Source of the DNA: Flavobacterium panacis
Lineage (GTDB): Bacteria > Bacteroidota > Bacteroidia > Flavobacteriales > Flavobacteriaceae
Reading direction: 5' to 3'
Length of the DNA: 64,000 nt
Assembly: GCF_024649945.1 (NCBI RefSeq)
Contig: NZ_JANKMS010000014.1
Coordinates: 81,123-145,122, forward strand
Positions 6,937 to 14,075 of this stretch are shown here, piece after piece (the stretch's first letter is position 1; each line of letters starts with the position of its first letter). Position numbers and translations under genes: made by a program. Below the pieces are notes generated by a model, which was given only the letters and a program-made list of their open reading frames with translations, ran no database searches and was not told the DNA's origin.

Positions 6937-8910
6937 ATGAAAAATAAATTTTTAAAATCGATTTTCGTTGTTACGTTAGGGTGTGCGTTTTTTGTTTCTT
7001 GCAAACCAAAAGACTCTACAGATGCTGTTGAAGGTGATGCGGCCTCAAAAGTATATGTAGCACCAGGAAAGTATGATGAGTACTACAACTTTGTATCGGG
7101 CGGTTTTAGCGGTCAGGTCAGTGTTTATGGACTTCCGAGTGGAAGACTTTTAAGAGTAATGCCGGTATTCTCAGAAGATCCTCAAAGTGGTTACGGTTAT
7201 AGTGAAGAAACTAAACCCATGTTGAATACCTCACACGGTTATGTGCCTTGGGATGATCAACATCACTTGGATTTATCTCAAACAAATGGAGAAGTAGATG
7301 GACGTTGGATTTTTGCCAATGCCAATAACACACCTCGTATTGCACGTATTGACCTGAAAACATTCAGAACTGCTGAAATTATAGAGCTTCCAAATTGTGC
7401 GGGTAATCACTCCTCTCCATTTATTACTCAAAATACAGAGTATGTAGTAGGAGCGAGCCGTTTTAGTGTTCCTGCAGATAATGATGATGGTGATGTACCG
7501 ATCAATACTTACAAGAAAAATTTTAAAGGATATCTTAGTTTCGTAAAAATTGGAAAAGAAGGAGAGTTAGATCTTGCTTTCCAAATCGTAGCTCCAGGTG
7601 TCAATTTTGACTTGAGTCACCCAGGAAAAAAAGAATCTCATGGATGGTTTTTCTTCTCTTGCTACAATACAGAGCAAGCCAATACTTTACTGGAAGTGAA
7701 TGCTTCTAAAAATGATAAAGATTTTATCATGGCTGTAAACTGGAAAAAAGCAGAAGAATATATCAAAGCTGGAAAAGGAAAACGTGTTCCTGCAAAATAT
7801 GCTCATAATACGTGGGATGAAAAGACTCAGACTGCTAAATCTGAAATCAAAAATGAGGTGCTTACGCTGGATGCTTCAGAACTTAAGGATATCTGTTATA
7901 TGATTCCTTGTCCGAAATCACCACATGGTTGTGATATCGATCCAACAGGTGAATATATTATTGGAAGTGGAAAACTGGCTGCTTTAATTCCAGTTTTCAG
8001 TTTTACAAAATTGAAAGATGCAATTGCTAATAAACAATTTGATGGAGCTTATGCAGGAATTCCAGTTGTAAAATATGAAGCAGCTCTTTATGGTGAAGTT
8101 CAAAAACCAGGTTTAGGACCTCTTCATACCGAATTTGACGGAAAAGGAAATGCTTACACAACGATGTTTGTGTCTTCTGAAGTGGTAAAATGGAATATCA
8201 AAGATCTTAAAGTCTTAGATAGAAAAGCGACTTATTATTCTCCTGGACACTTAATGGTTCCTGGTGGAAATACTGAAAAACCATTTGGAAAATATATGGT
8301 GGTTTACAACAAAATTACAAAGGACCGTTTCTTACCAACGGGGCCAGAATTGGCACAAAGTGCTCAGTTATTTGACATCAGTGGAGATAAAATGAAATTG
8401 CTTTTGGATTTCCCAACAATTGGAGAACCGCATTATGCGCAAGGTATTCCTGCAGAAAAAGTTAGAAATAACGGACAATTGAAGTTTTACAATATAACGG
8501 AGAATAAACATGCCTTTGCTACTAAAGGTGAAAAAGAAACCAAAGTGGTTAGAGAAGGAAATAAAGTACACATTTATATGACTTGTATTCGTTCTCACTT
8601 TGCTCCAGATAATATTGAAGGTATTCGTGTAGGTGATGAAGTGTACTTCCACGTAACCAACCTTGAACAAGACTGGGACGTTCCTCACGGATTTGCCATT
8701 AAAGGTGCAAATACCGCGGAAATACTGATTATGCCGGGTGAAACCTTAACATTGAAATGGGTTCCGCAGAAAAAAGGAATATTCCCATTCTATTGTACTG
8801 ATTTCTGTAGTGCATTACACCAAGAAATGCAGGGATATGTGCGAGTTTCGCCAGCAGGAAGTAATGTTCCGATTAGTTACAGTGTAGGGACGAATCTACC
8901 AAAAGAATAG
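6937..8910 (+). CDS. nosZ: Nitrous-oxide reductase, clade II
   Basis: Periplasmic copper enzyme that reduces N2O to N2. The 657 residues show the seven-bladed propeller part with CuZ histidine motifs (DDQHHLD near residue 105, SHPGKKESHG, SPHGCDIDP, GPLHTEFDG) and a C-terminal cupredoxin with the CuA motif C620-x3-C624-x3-H628-x2-M631. The N terminus is a Sec-type signal with a lipobox-like FVSC, not a twin-arginine signal, which is the hallmark of clade II (atypical) NosZ. No nitrite or nitric-oxide reductase is seen in the window, so the strain could be an N2O consumer without full denitrification, though those genes may lie elsewhere. Confidence 0.97.
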   Translation: MKNKFLKSIFVVTLGCAFFVSCKPKDSTDAVEGDAASKVYVAPGKYDEYYNFVSGGFSGQVSVYGLPSGRLLRVMPVFSEDPQSGYGYSEETKPMLNTSHGYVPWDDQHHLDLSQTNGEVDGRWIFANANNTPRIARIDLKTFRTAEIIELPNCAGNHSSPFITQNTEYVVGASRFSVPADNDDGDVPINTYKKNFKGYLSFVKIGKEGELDLAFQIVAPGVNFDLSHPGKKESHGWFFFSCYNTEQANTLLEVNASKNDKDFIMAVNWKKAEEYIKAGKGKRVPAKYAHNTWDEKTQTAKSEIKNEVLTLDASELKDICYMIPCPKSPHGCDIDPTGEYIIGSGKLAALIPVFSFTKLKDAIANKQFDGAYAGIPVVKYEAALYGEVQKPGLGPLHTEFDGKGNAYTTMFVSSEVVKWNIKDLKVLDRKATYYSPGHLMVPGGNTEKPFGKYMVVYNKITKDRFLPTGPELAQSAQLFDISGDKMKLLLDFPTIGEPHYAQGIPAEKVRNNGQLKFYNITENKHAFATKGEKETKVVREGNKVHIYMTCIRSHFAPDNIEGIRVGDEVYFHVTNLEQDWDVPHGFAIKGANTAEILIMPGETLTLKWVPQKKGIFPFYCTDFCSALHQEMQGYVRVSPAGSNVPISYSVGTNLPKE

Positions 8911-8920
8911 CCAGTAACCT

Positions 8921-8951
8921 AAAGGGAGCAAAGTATTCTTTGTTCCCTTTT
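8921..8951 (+). terminator. Hairpin between nosZ and the nosL fusion gene
   Basis: Stem AAAGGGAGCAAAG / CTTTGTTCCCTTT (13 pairs, one G-U) with a four-base loop, followed by TATTTTG. It lies within the nos operon and could be a leaky terminator that keeps assembly genes below nosZ level, or protect the nosZ mRNA end. Confidence 0.65.
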
Positions 8952-8964
8952 ATTTTGAATTATT

Positions 8965-9969
8965 ATGAGAAATAAAAAACTATCTACGTTTTCCAAAATT
9001 GTACTCATCTTATCGGGACTTTTATTGATTGGAGCTATATTTTTTCCTATTTGGAGAATTGAACTTACTGCACCACAATATCCAGAAGGTCTGGTTTTAA
9101 AACTTCACCCTTCTAAAATTGCTGGAGATGTTGATATTATCAACGGATTGAATCATTACATCGGGATGAAGACATTGCATACAGAAGACTTTATTGAATT
9201 TAAGGTTTTACCTTTTATTTTAGGAGGTTTAGGTATTATTTCATTAGTATGTGCGTGGAGTTCAAAAAGAAAATCGCTGTTTATATTCTTTTTTTCTTTT
9301 ATGCTTTTCGGAATATTGTCTGCTTGCGATTTCTACAGATGGAATTATGAATACGGGCATAATCTCGACCCGAATGCTGCTATCAGAGTACCTGGAATGG
9401 CGTACCAGCCTCCAATGTTGGGATACAAACAATTGCTAAACTTTGGGGCTTATTCAATGCCCGATATAGGCGGATGGATGCTTATAGCTGTTGGAGTTTT
9501 ACTTTTTGCTGCTACTGTAAAAGAAAAATATAGGACACCGAAATCTAGTCGATTTTTAAGTCTTTTTCTAATCTCCGCTTTTTTATATTCCTGTTCCAAT
9601 GACAAACCAGTTCCGATTAAACTAAACGTCGATAATTGTGATTTCTGCATGATGGGAATCAGCGATGGGAGACATGGAGCGGAAATCATTACTCAAAAAG
9701 GTAGAGCTTACAAGTTTGATGATATTGCCTGTATGGCACATTATTGCAAACAGAATACGGACATTAAAATTAAAGCCTATTATGTTCATGATTATACGAA
9801 GAACAATGAACTAATTTCAGCAGAAAATGCTTTTTTCGTTTCAGGAGGAACTATAAAAAGTCCGATGAATGGAAATATTGCCGCTTTTTTAAGTAAGAGT
9901 GAAGCTAAAGCATTTGAAGCACAATCAAAAGGATTGGAAACAGAATGGAATGATATTCTAAAAAAGTAG
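8965..9969 (+). CDS. nosL: NosL copper chaperone fused to an N-terminal membrane domain
   Basis: A 334-residue protein with two parts. Residues 1-190 have four predicted membrane segments (about 13-30, 83-98, 104-121, 170-185). Residues 200-210 look like a lipoprotein signal ending FLYSC (Cys210), and residues 211-334 are a NosL domain with the Cu(I)-binding C225-x2-C228-MM motif. NosL delivers copper to apo-NosZ. The reading frame is continuous with no Met near the junction, so this is one gene. It is followed by nosD, nosF and nosY. The role of the membrane half is unknown; it may anchor NosL near the NosDFY complex. Confidence 0.88.
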   Translation: MRNKKLSTFSKIVLILSGLLLIGAIFFPIWRIELTAPQYPEGLVLKLHPSKIAGDVDIINGLNHYIGMKTLHTEDFIEFKVLPFILGGLGIISLVCAWSSKRKSLFIFFFSFMLFGILSACDFYRWNYEYGHNLDPNAAIRVPGMAYQPPMLGYKQLLNFGAYSMPDIGGWMLIAVGVLLFAATVKEKYRTPKSSRFLSLFLISAFLYSCSNDKPVPIKLNVDNCDFCMMGISDGRHGAEIITQKGRAYKFDDIACMAHYCKQNTDIKIKAYYVHDYTKNNELISAENAFFVSGGTIKSPMNGNIAAFLSKSEAKAFEAQSKGLETEWNDILKK

Positions 9970-9997
9970 AACCATTCGTTAATTAAAATCTTACCAC

Positions 9998-11230
9998 ATG
10001 AAACTACAATTTTGTCTTTCATTATTATTGTTTTTCAACTGTCTTTGGTCACAAAAAATTGAAGTTGGTCCCGAAAAATCTATAAAAACAATCAAAAAAG
10101 CAATAGAACTGGCAAAGTCTGGTGATACTATTTTAGTTCATAAAGGAGTTTATCGTGAGGGTAATATTATTGTAGATAAAAAAATAATTCTGCAGGGAAA
10201 AAACTTGCCAATCCTAGACGGCCAACAAAAGTACGAAGTGGTTTCTATAAAAGCCGACAGCGTATCTTTTTCAGGATTTAAAGTTATTAATTCAGGTTTT
10301 GGGTCTCTGAATGATCCCTGTGGAATTAAAATATACAACAAAACCGGAGTTGAAGTAAAAGATAATTTTCTGGAGAATAACTTTTTTGGAATTTATGTTC
10401 AGAAAGGAACCAATTGCATTATAAAAAACAATACCATAAAAGCGTATCAAAAAGAAGAGCAACGCATTGGAAACGGAATTCATTGTTGGAAAAGCGAGAA
10501 TATGCGGATCATCGGCAACAAAATTTCGGGACATCGCGACGGAATTTATTTTGAATTTGTTTCTAATTCGGTGATCTGGCGAAATGTTTCCAAAGAGAAT
10601 ATTCGGTACGGACTTCATTTCATGTTTTCTAATGATGACGCTTATATTTCTAATGTTTTTAAAAATAATGGGGCAGGAGTAGCAGTCATGTTTACCAAAA
10701 ACGTAAAAATGTTCAACAATTATTTTGAAGAAAACTGGGGCGATGCAGCTTATGGTTTATTACTCAAGGAAATCTCAGATAGTTATATTATTGGAAATAA
10801 ATTTGTCAGAAATACTTCGGGAATTTATATGGAAGGAACCAGCAGGGTTAAACTCGAAAAGAATATTTTTAAAGATAACGGTTGGGGAATGAAAGTTCAG
10901 GCGAGTTGCATGGATAATGTGATTTCGTTTAATAATTTTCTTTCCAATACTTTCGATATCAGTACAAATGGAAGTTTAGTGCTCAATCACTTCAATAATA
11001 ATTATTGGGATAAATATGAAGGTTATGATCTCAATCGGGACGGGATAGGAGATGTGCCTTTTCATCCGTTGAGTCTTTTTGCGGTCATTACAGAAAACAA
11101 TCCCTCGGCAATGCTCTTGTTCCGAAGTTTTATGATTACGCTTTTAGATAAATCAGAAAAAATCCTTCCGAGTATAACTCCAGATAATTTTGTCGACGAA
11201 ACCCCCGAAATGAAATCTCTTGTATTATGA
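9998..11230 (+). CDS. nosD: Periplasmic nitrous-oxide reductase maturation protein NosD
   Basis: A 410-residue right-handed beta-helix protein with a signal peptide (residues 1-18, ending LWSQ). Repeated G-I-x-x..N-x-I-x-x-N rungs run from about residue 60 to 310, typical of the CASH/NosD family. NosD works with the NosFY ABC transporter to build the CuZ centre of NosZ. Its stop overlaps the nosF start by four bases, indicating coupling. Confidence 0.93.
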   Translation: MKLQFCLSLLLFFNCLWSQKIEVGPEKSIKTIKKAIELAKSGDTILVHKGVYREGNIIVDKKIILQGKNLPILDGQQKYEVVSIKADSVSFSGFKVINSGFGSLNDPCGIKIYNKTGVEVKDNFLENNFFGIYVQKGTNCIIKNNTIKAYQKEEQRIGNGIHCWKSENMRIIGNKISGHRDGIYFEFVSNSVIWRNVSKENIRYGLHFMFSNDDAYISNVFKNNGAGVAVMFTKNVKMFNNYFEENWGDAAYGLLLKEISDSYIIGNKFVRNTSGIYMEGTSRVKLEKNIFKDNGWGMKVQASCMDNVISFNNFLSNTFDISTNGSLVLNHFNNNYWDKYEGYDLNRDGIGDVPFHPLSLFAVITENNPSAMLLFRSFMITLLDKSEKILPSITPDNFVDETPEMKSLVL

Positions 11231-11949
11231 TTACTTTAAAAAATATAAATAAAAAATTTGGCAGATTGAAGGTTTTACAAGATGTCAGTCTAGAATTTAA
11301 AGCAGGAGAATGTATTGCGCTTATCGGTCCGAACGGTTGTGGAAAAACCACTTTGATTAAATCGATTTTAGGAATGGTTTTACCTGACAGTGGTGAAATT
11401 CTTCTCCAAAATGAATCTATTTTAAAGAAGTTCGAACATCGAAACAATATTGGCTATATGCCCCAAATTGGACGTTATCCCGATAATATGACCATCGAGC
11501 AGATTATCGCCATGATCAAACAAATCAGAAATTCAAAAAATGAATTAGACGAAGATTTGATTAAAGATTTTAAACTTGATCAAATGAGAGATAAACAAAT
11601 GCGGACACTTTCTGGTGGAACAACGCAAAAAGTTAGTGCAACATTAGCTTTTCTTTTCAATCCTGATGTTTTAATTCTGGATGAACCCACTGCAGGACTT
11701 GATCCTTTGGCAGCCGAAATTCTGAAAGAGAAAATCATCAAAGAAAGAAATAAAGGAAAACTAATCCTGATTACATCACATTTACTAAGTGAACTCGATG
11801 ATATGATTACGCAGATTATTTTTATGCAGGAAGGAAAAGTACATTTTCATAAAACGATTCAGGATCTTTTAGAATCAACGGGAGAAACCAAAATATCCAA
11901 ATCCATAGCCACTATTTTAAAAGAAAAACAGCATGAACAGAATTATTAA
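11227..11949 (+). CDS. nosF: ABC transporter ATPase NosF
   Basis: A 240-residue ABC ATPase with Walker A GPNGCGKT (residues 34-41), signature LSGGT, Walker B VLILDEP and the H-loop SH. It pairs with NosY and NosD in assembly of the NosZ copper site. It overlaps nosD by four bases and nosY by 17, so the three are made together. Identity as NosF rests on the operon context, since the domain alone is generic. Confidence 0.93.
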   Translation: MITLKNINKKFGRLKVLQDVSLEFKAGECIALIGPNGCGKTTLIKSILGMVLPDSGEILLQNESILKKFEHRNNIGYMPQIGRYPDNMTIEQIIAMIKQIRNSKNELDEDLIKDFKLDQMRDKQMRTLSGGTTQKVSATLAFLFNPDVLILDEPTAGLDPLAAEILKEKIIKERNKGKLILITSHLLSELDDMITQIIFMQEGKVHFHKTIQDLLESTGETKISKSIATILKEKQHEQNY

Positions 11950-12700
11950 AATCGTCTTGTTAGACATTCTGAAAAATAAGATTATTGTAAGTTATGCTTT
12001 AATTTTGGGCTTGCTTTCGTGGGGATCTTTTATGCTCGAAGACAATACATCTAAAGGACTTTTAACGATTCTGAATGTAATTTTGTTTACAGTTCCATTG
12101 GTATCGGTTCTTTTTTCGACTATTTATATTTACAACAGTTCTGAATTTATCGAACTTTTACTGAGTCAGCCCATCAAAAGAAAAAAAATCTGGATCAGTT
12201 TGTTTGCGGGACTTTCAATCGCTATGTTTTTGGCTTTTTTTATTGGAGCCGGAATACCACTTTTAGTCCATTCACCTGGAATGGCTGGAGTAATCATGCT
12301 TTTATCTGGAAGTTTGATTTCCATTGTTTTTGTGTCGTTGGCATTTTTGAGCTGCATTCTCACGCGAGATAAGGCAAAAGGAATTGGAATGTCTATTTTA
12401 TTCTGGCTATATTTTGCCGTACTTTTTGATGCTTTGGTATTGTTTCTTTTGTTCCAGTTTGCCGAATATCCAATTGAAGAAGCGATGGTGGGAGTAACAG
12501 CTTTGAGTCCAATAGATTTGGCACGAATTCAGATTTTGCTGCATCTGGATCAGTCTGCTATGATGGGATATACTGGAGCTATTTTTAAAGATTTTTTTGG
12601 AACTGCGATCGGATTGGTGATTTCTTTTTCTCTTTTGGTTTTATGGATACTAATTCCATTTATTATTTCAGTTAGAAAATTTGAGCGAAAAGATCTTTAA
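11933..12700 (+). CDS. nosY: ABC transporter permease NosY
   Basis: A 255-residue inner-membrane protein with about six hydrophobic segments (starting near residues 18, 43, 93, 122, 153 and 230), the ABC-2 type permease layout. It forms the membrane part of the NosDFY complex. The start lies inside the end of nosF. Confidence 0.91.
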   Translation: MNRIIKIVLLDILKNKIIVSYALILGLLSWGSFMLEDNTSKGLLTILNVILFTVPLVSVLFSTIYIYNSSEFIELLLSQPIKRKKIWISLFAGLSIAMFLAFFIGAGIPLLVHSPGMAGVIMLLSGSLISIVFVSLAFLSCILTRDKAKGIGMSILFWLYFAVLFDALVLFLLFQFAEYPIEEAMVGVTALSPIDLARIQILLHLDQSAMMGYTGAIFKDFFGTAIGLVISFSLLVLWILIPFIISVRKFERKDL

Positions 12701-12730
12701 TGTTTTTGTTTATTTAGAAATAAAAGAAAT

Positions 12731-13102
12731 ATGAAAACAGATATTAGAAATAAAGAAGATATCATTCTATTGGTTGATGCTTTTTATTTGAAGGTAAAAA
12801 CAGATGCAACCATTGGGTATTTATTTACAGAAGTAGCTAGGATCAATTGGGAAAAACATCTTCCAATAATGTATGATTTCTGGGATAATGTTCTTTTTCA
12901 TACAGGAAATTTTGATGGAAATCCGATGTTGAAACATCGAACGCTTGATGAAAAAAGTTCACTCACTAAAACTCATTTTCTGCATTGGACAAAACTTTGG
13001 AAAAAAACAGTAGATGATTTGTTTGAAGGTGAAAAAGCAGAAGAAATAAAAAAAAGAGCAGAAAATATTTCCAAATGGATGATGAACAAAGTTGTTTCTT
13101 AA
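12731..13102 (+). CDS. Truncated haemoglobin, group III type
   Basis: A 123-residue globin of the two-over-two fold. PIMYDFWDNVLF (residues 55-66) and the HFLHWTKLW segment with the probable proximal histidine (about residue 87) match group III truncated haemoglobins. Such globins bind O2 and NO, and related genes often sit beside denitrification genes. It is 30 bases behind nosY and ahead of a strong terminator, so it is probably the last gene of the nos operon. A role in NO handling or protection of the copper enzyme is inferred. Confidence 0.88.
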   Translation: MKTDIRNKEDIILLVDAFYLKVKTDATIGYLFTEVARINWEKHLPIMYDFWDNVLFHTGNFDGNPMLKHRTLDEKSSLTKTHFLHWTKLWKKTVDDLFEGEKAEEIKKRAENISKWMMNKVVS

Positions 13103-13181
13103 TACAAAAACGGGATCTCAAAAAAGTTCCCGTTTTTATCTTTTAAGATATCAAGACTGAATTAATAATTTCTTTTAACCT
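13102..13181 (-). ncRNA. Predicted Fnr-controlled small RNA, about 75-80 nt
   Basis: On the minus strand a perfect Fnr-type box (13216-13229) is followed after exactly 22 bases by TTTTTTTG (13193-13186, seven of eight matches to TAnnTTTG), predicting a start near 13181. About 45 bases later the shared hairpin at 13106-13137 ends the unit, with TTTTTGTATT after its stem on this strand. A second short hairpin (TATCTT / AAGATA) lies at 13137-13150. No open reading frame is present. The -7 match is in a T-rich tract and could be chance, so this is a hypothesis supported by spacing only. Confidence 0.35.
13106..13137. terminator. Terminator after the globin gene, usable in both directions
   Basis: Stem AAAAACGGGA / TCCCGTTTTT with a 12-base loop; T-runs follow the stem on both strands. 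It ends the nos-globin operon on the plus strand. Confidence 0.85.
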
Positions 13182-13185
13182 TATA

Positions 13186-13229
13186 CAAAAAAAGAAAAAA
13201 TCCTTTTGTTTTGGTATGATTCAAATCAT
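13186..13229 (-). promoter_or_regulatory. Orphan Fnr-type box between two convergent genes
   Basis: ATGATTCAAATCAT at 13216-13229 is identical to the nadA box but lies 12-25 bases beyond the stop of the Crp/Fnr gene, where no known gene starts. The minus-strand -7 match at 22 bases points to transcription toward the globin terminator. The plus-strand side has no -7 match at that spacing. Confidence 0.55.
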
Positions 13230-13240
13230 ATAGAACGAAA

Positions 13241-13837
13241 TTAGTAGAACAATTTATGATCAATAATTTCGATTTTTCTATTCTTACTCATTAATGATAT
13301 TGTTCGTATTACTGTTTCTACACGAAGACCTGTAAAATCTGCAATTTCTTGTCTAGTATACGGAATTTTCATTTTTATAGAAGCTCCAATATTATGTTGT
13401 TTTTTTAAATTATCTAGAAAGTACTGAATGCGATATTCAGGTTTATGATTGACTATATTTTTAGAAAAGACAATTTTATTGTAGATTTTCCACGCAAATA
13501 GCTTAAGGATTTTTAACTGCATTTCAGGATTCTCTTCTAAAAAAGAAAAGAAGTTTGTTTTGGATAATTTTAAGATTACACAATCTGTCTGAGCTATTGC
13601 AGTAGCAGGGTAAGGTTGTCCAATAAAAAGTGGCGGTTCACCAAAACTGTTTCCTTCATTAAAAACGCCCACAGTGAGATCTTTACCGTCTTCGTTGGTA
13701 TAACTCATTTTTACAGTTCCTTCCAAAATCTGAAAATAGGAAATCGCACAATCGTTCTCAAAAAAGATGATTGAATTTTTAGCAACCTTTTTAGCTACAG
13801 CTCCCCAAGTATATAGTAAATCAGTATCGATATGCAT
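13241..13837 (-). CDS. Crp/Fnr-family transcription regulator, Dnr-like
   Basis: A 198-residue regulator with a cyclic-nucleotide-binding-type beta roll (about residues 15-110), a dimerisation helix and a winged helix-turn-helix (160-185). The recognition helix reads RVETVIR; Glu174 and Arg178 match the Fnr VETISR pattern that reads TGAT half-sites, the same half-sites found in the three boxes of this region. It has only two cysteines (Cys30, Cys86), so it cannot hold an Fnr-type [4Fe-4S] cluster and is more likely a haem/NO-sensing Dnr-like protein. That it controls the nos, copper and nadA-ric promoters is inferred. No box is seen upstream of its own start. Confidence 0.88.
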   Translation of the reverse strand: MHIDTDLLYTWGAVAKKVAKNSIIFFENDCAISYFQILEGTVKMSYTNEDGKDLTVGVFNEGNSFGEPPLFIGQPYPATAIAQTDCVILKLSKTNFFSFLEENPEMQLKILKLFAWKIYNKIVFSKNIVNHKPEYRIQYFLDNLKKQHNIGASIKMKIPYTRQEIADFTGLRVETVIRTISLMSKNRKIEIIDHKLFY

Positions 13838-14028
13838 GTCGAAACGTTGAAGAAATGGTTTAAGTGTTTGGTATAGTATTAATTAAAGCAAAGAAATGAA
13901 TCAAATTTAAAAGAAAATATGATAATTGTTAGCTTTTAGTTGTTTCTTTTTGAAACCAAAATAATAAGGTTTAAATAGTAGAAGAAGATTGTTTTTTTTC
14001 GAAGAAAAAGCCTGAAAAAAGAGAATTG

Positions 14029-14055
14029 AAGAGCTGTCCTTGAGAGACAGCTCTT
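14029..14055 (-). terminator. Terminator of the MscS gene
   Basis: Perfect ten-base stem AAGAGCTGTC / GACAGCTCTT just beyond the MscS stop; on the minus strand a T-run follows about ten bases later. Confidence 0.65.
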
Positions 14056-14075
14056 AATATAATGTTTGTTTTGAG

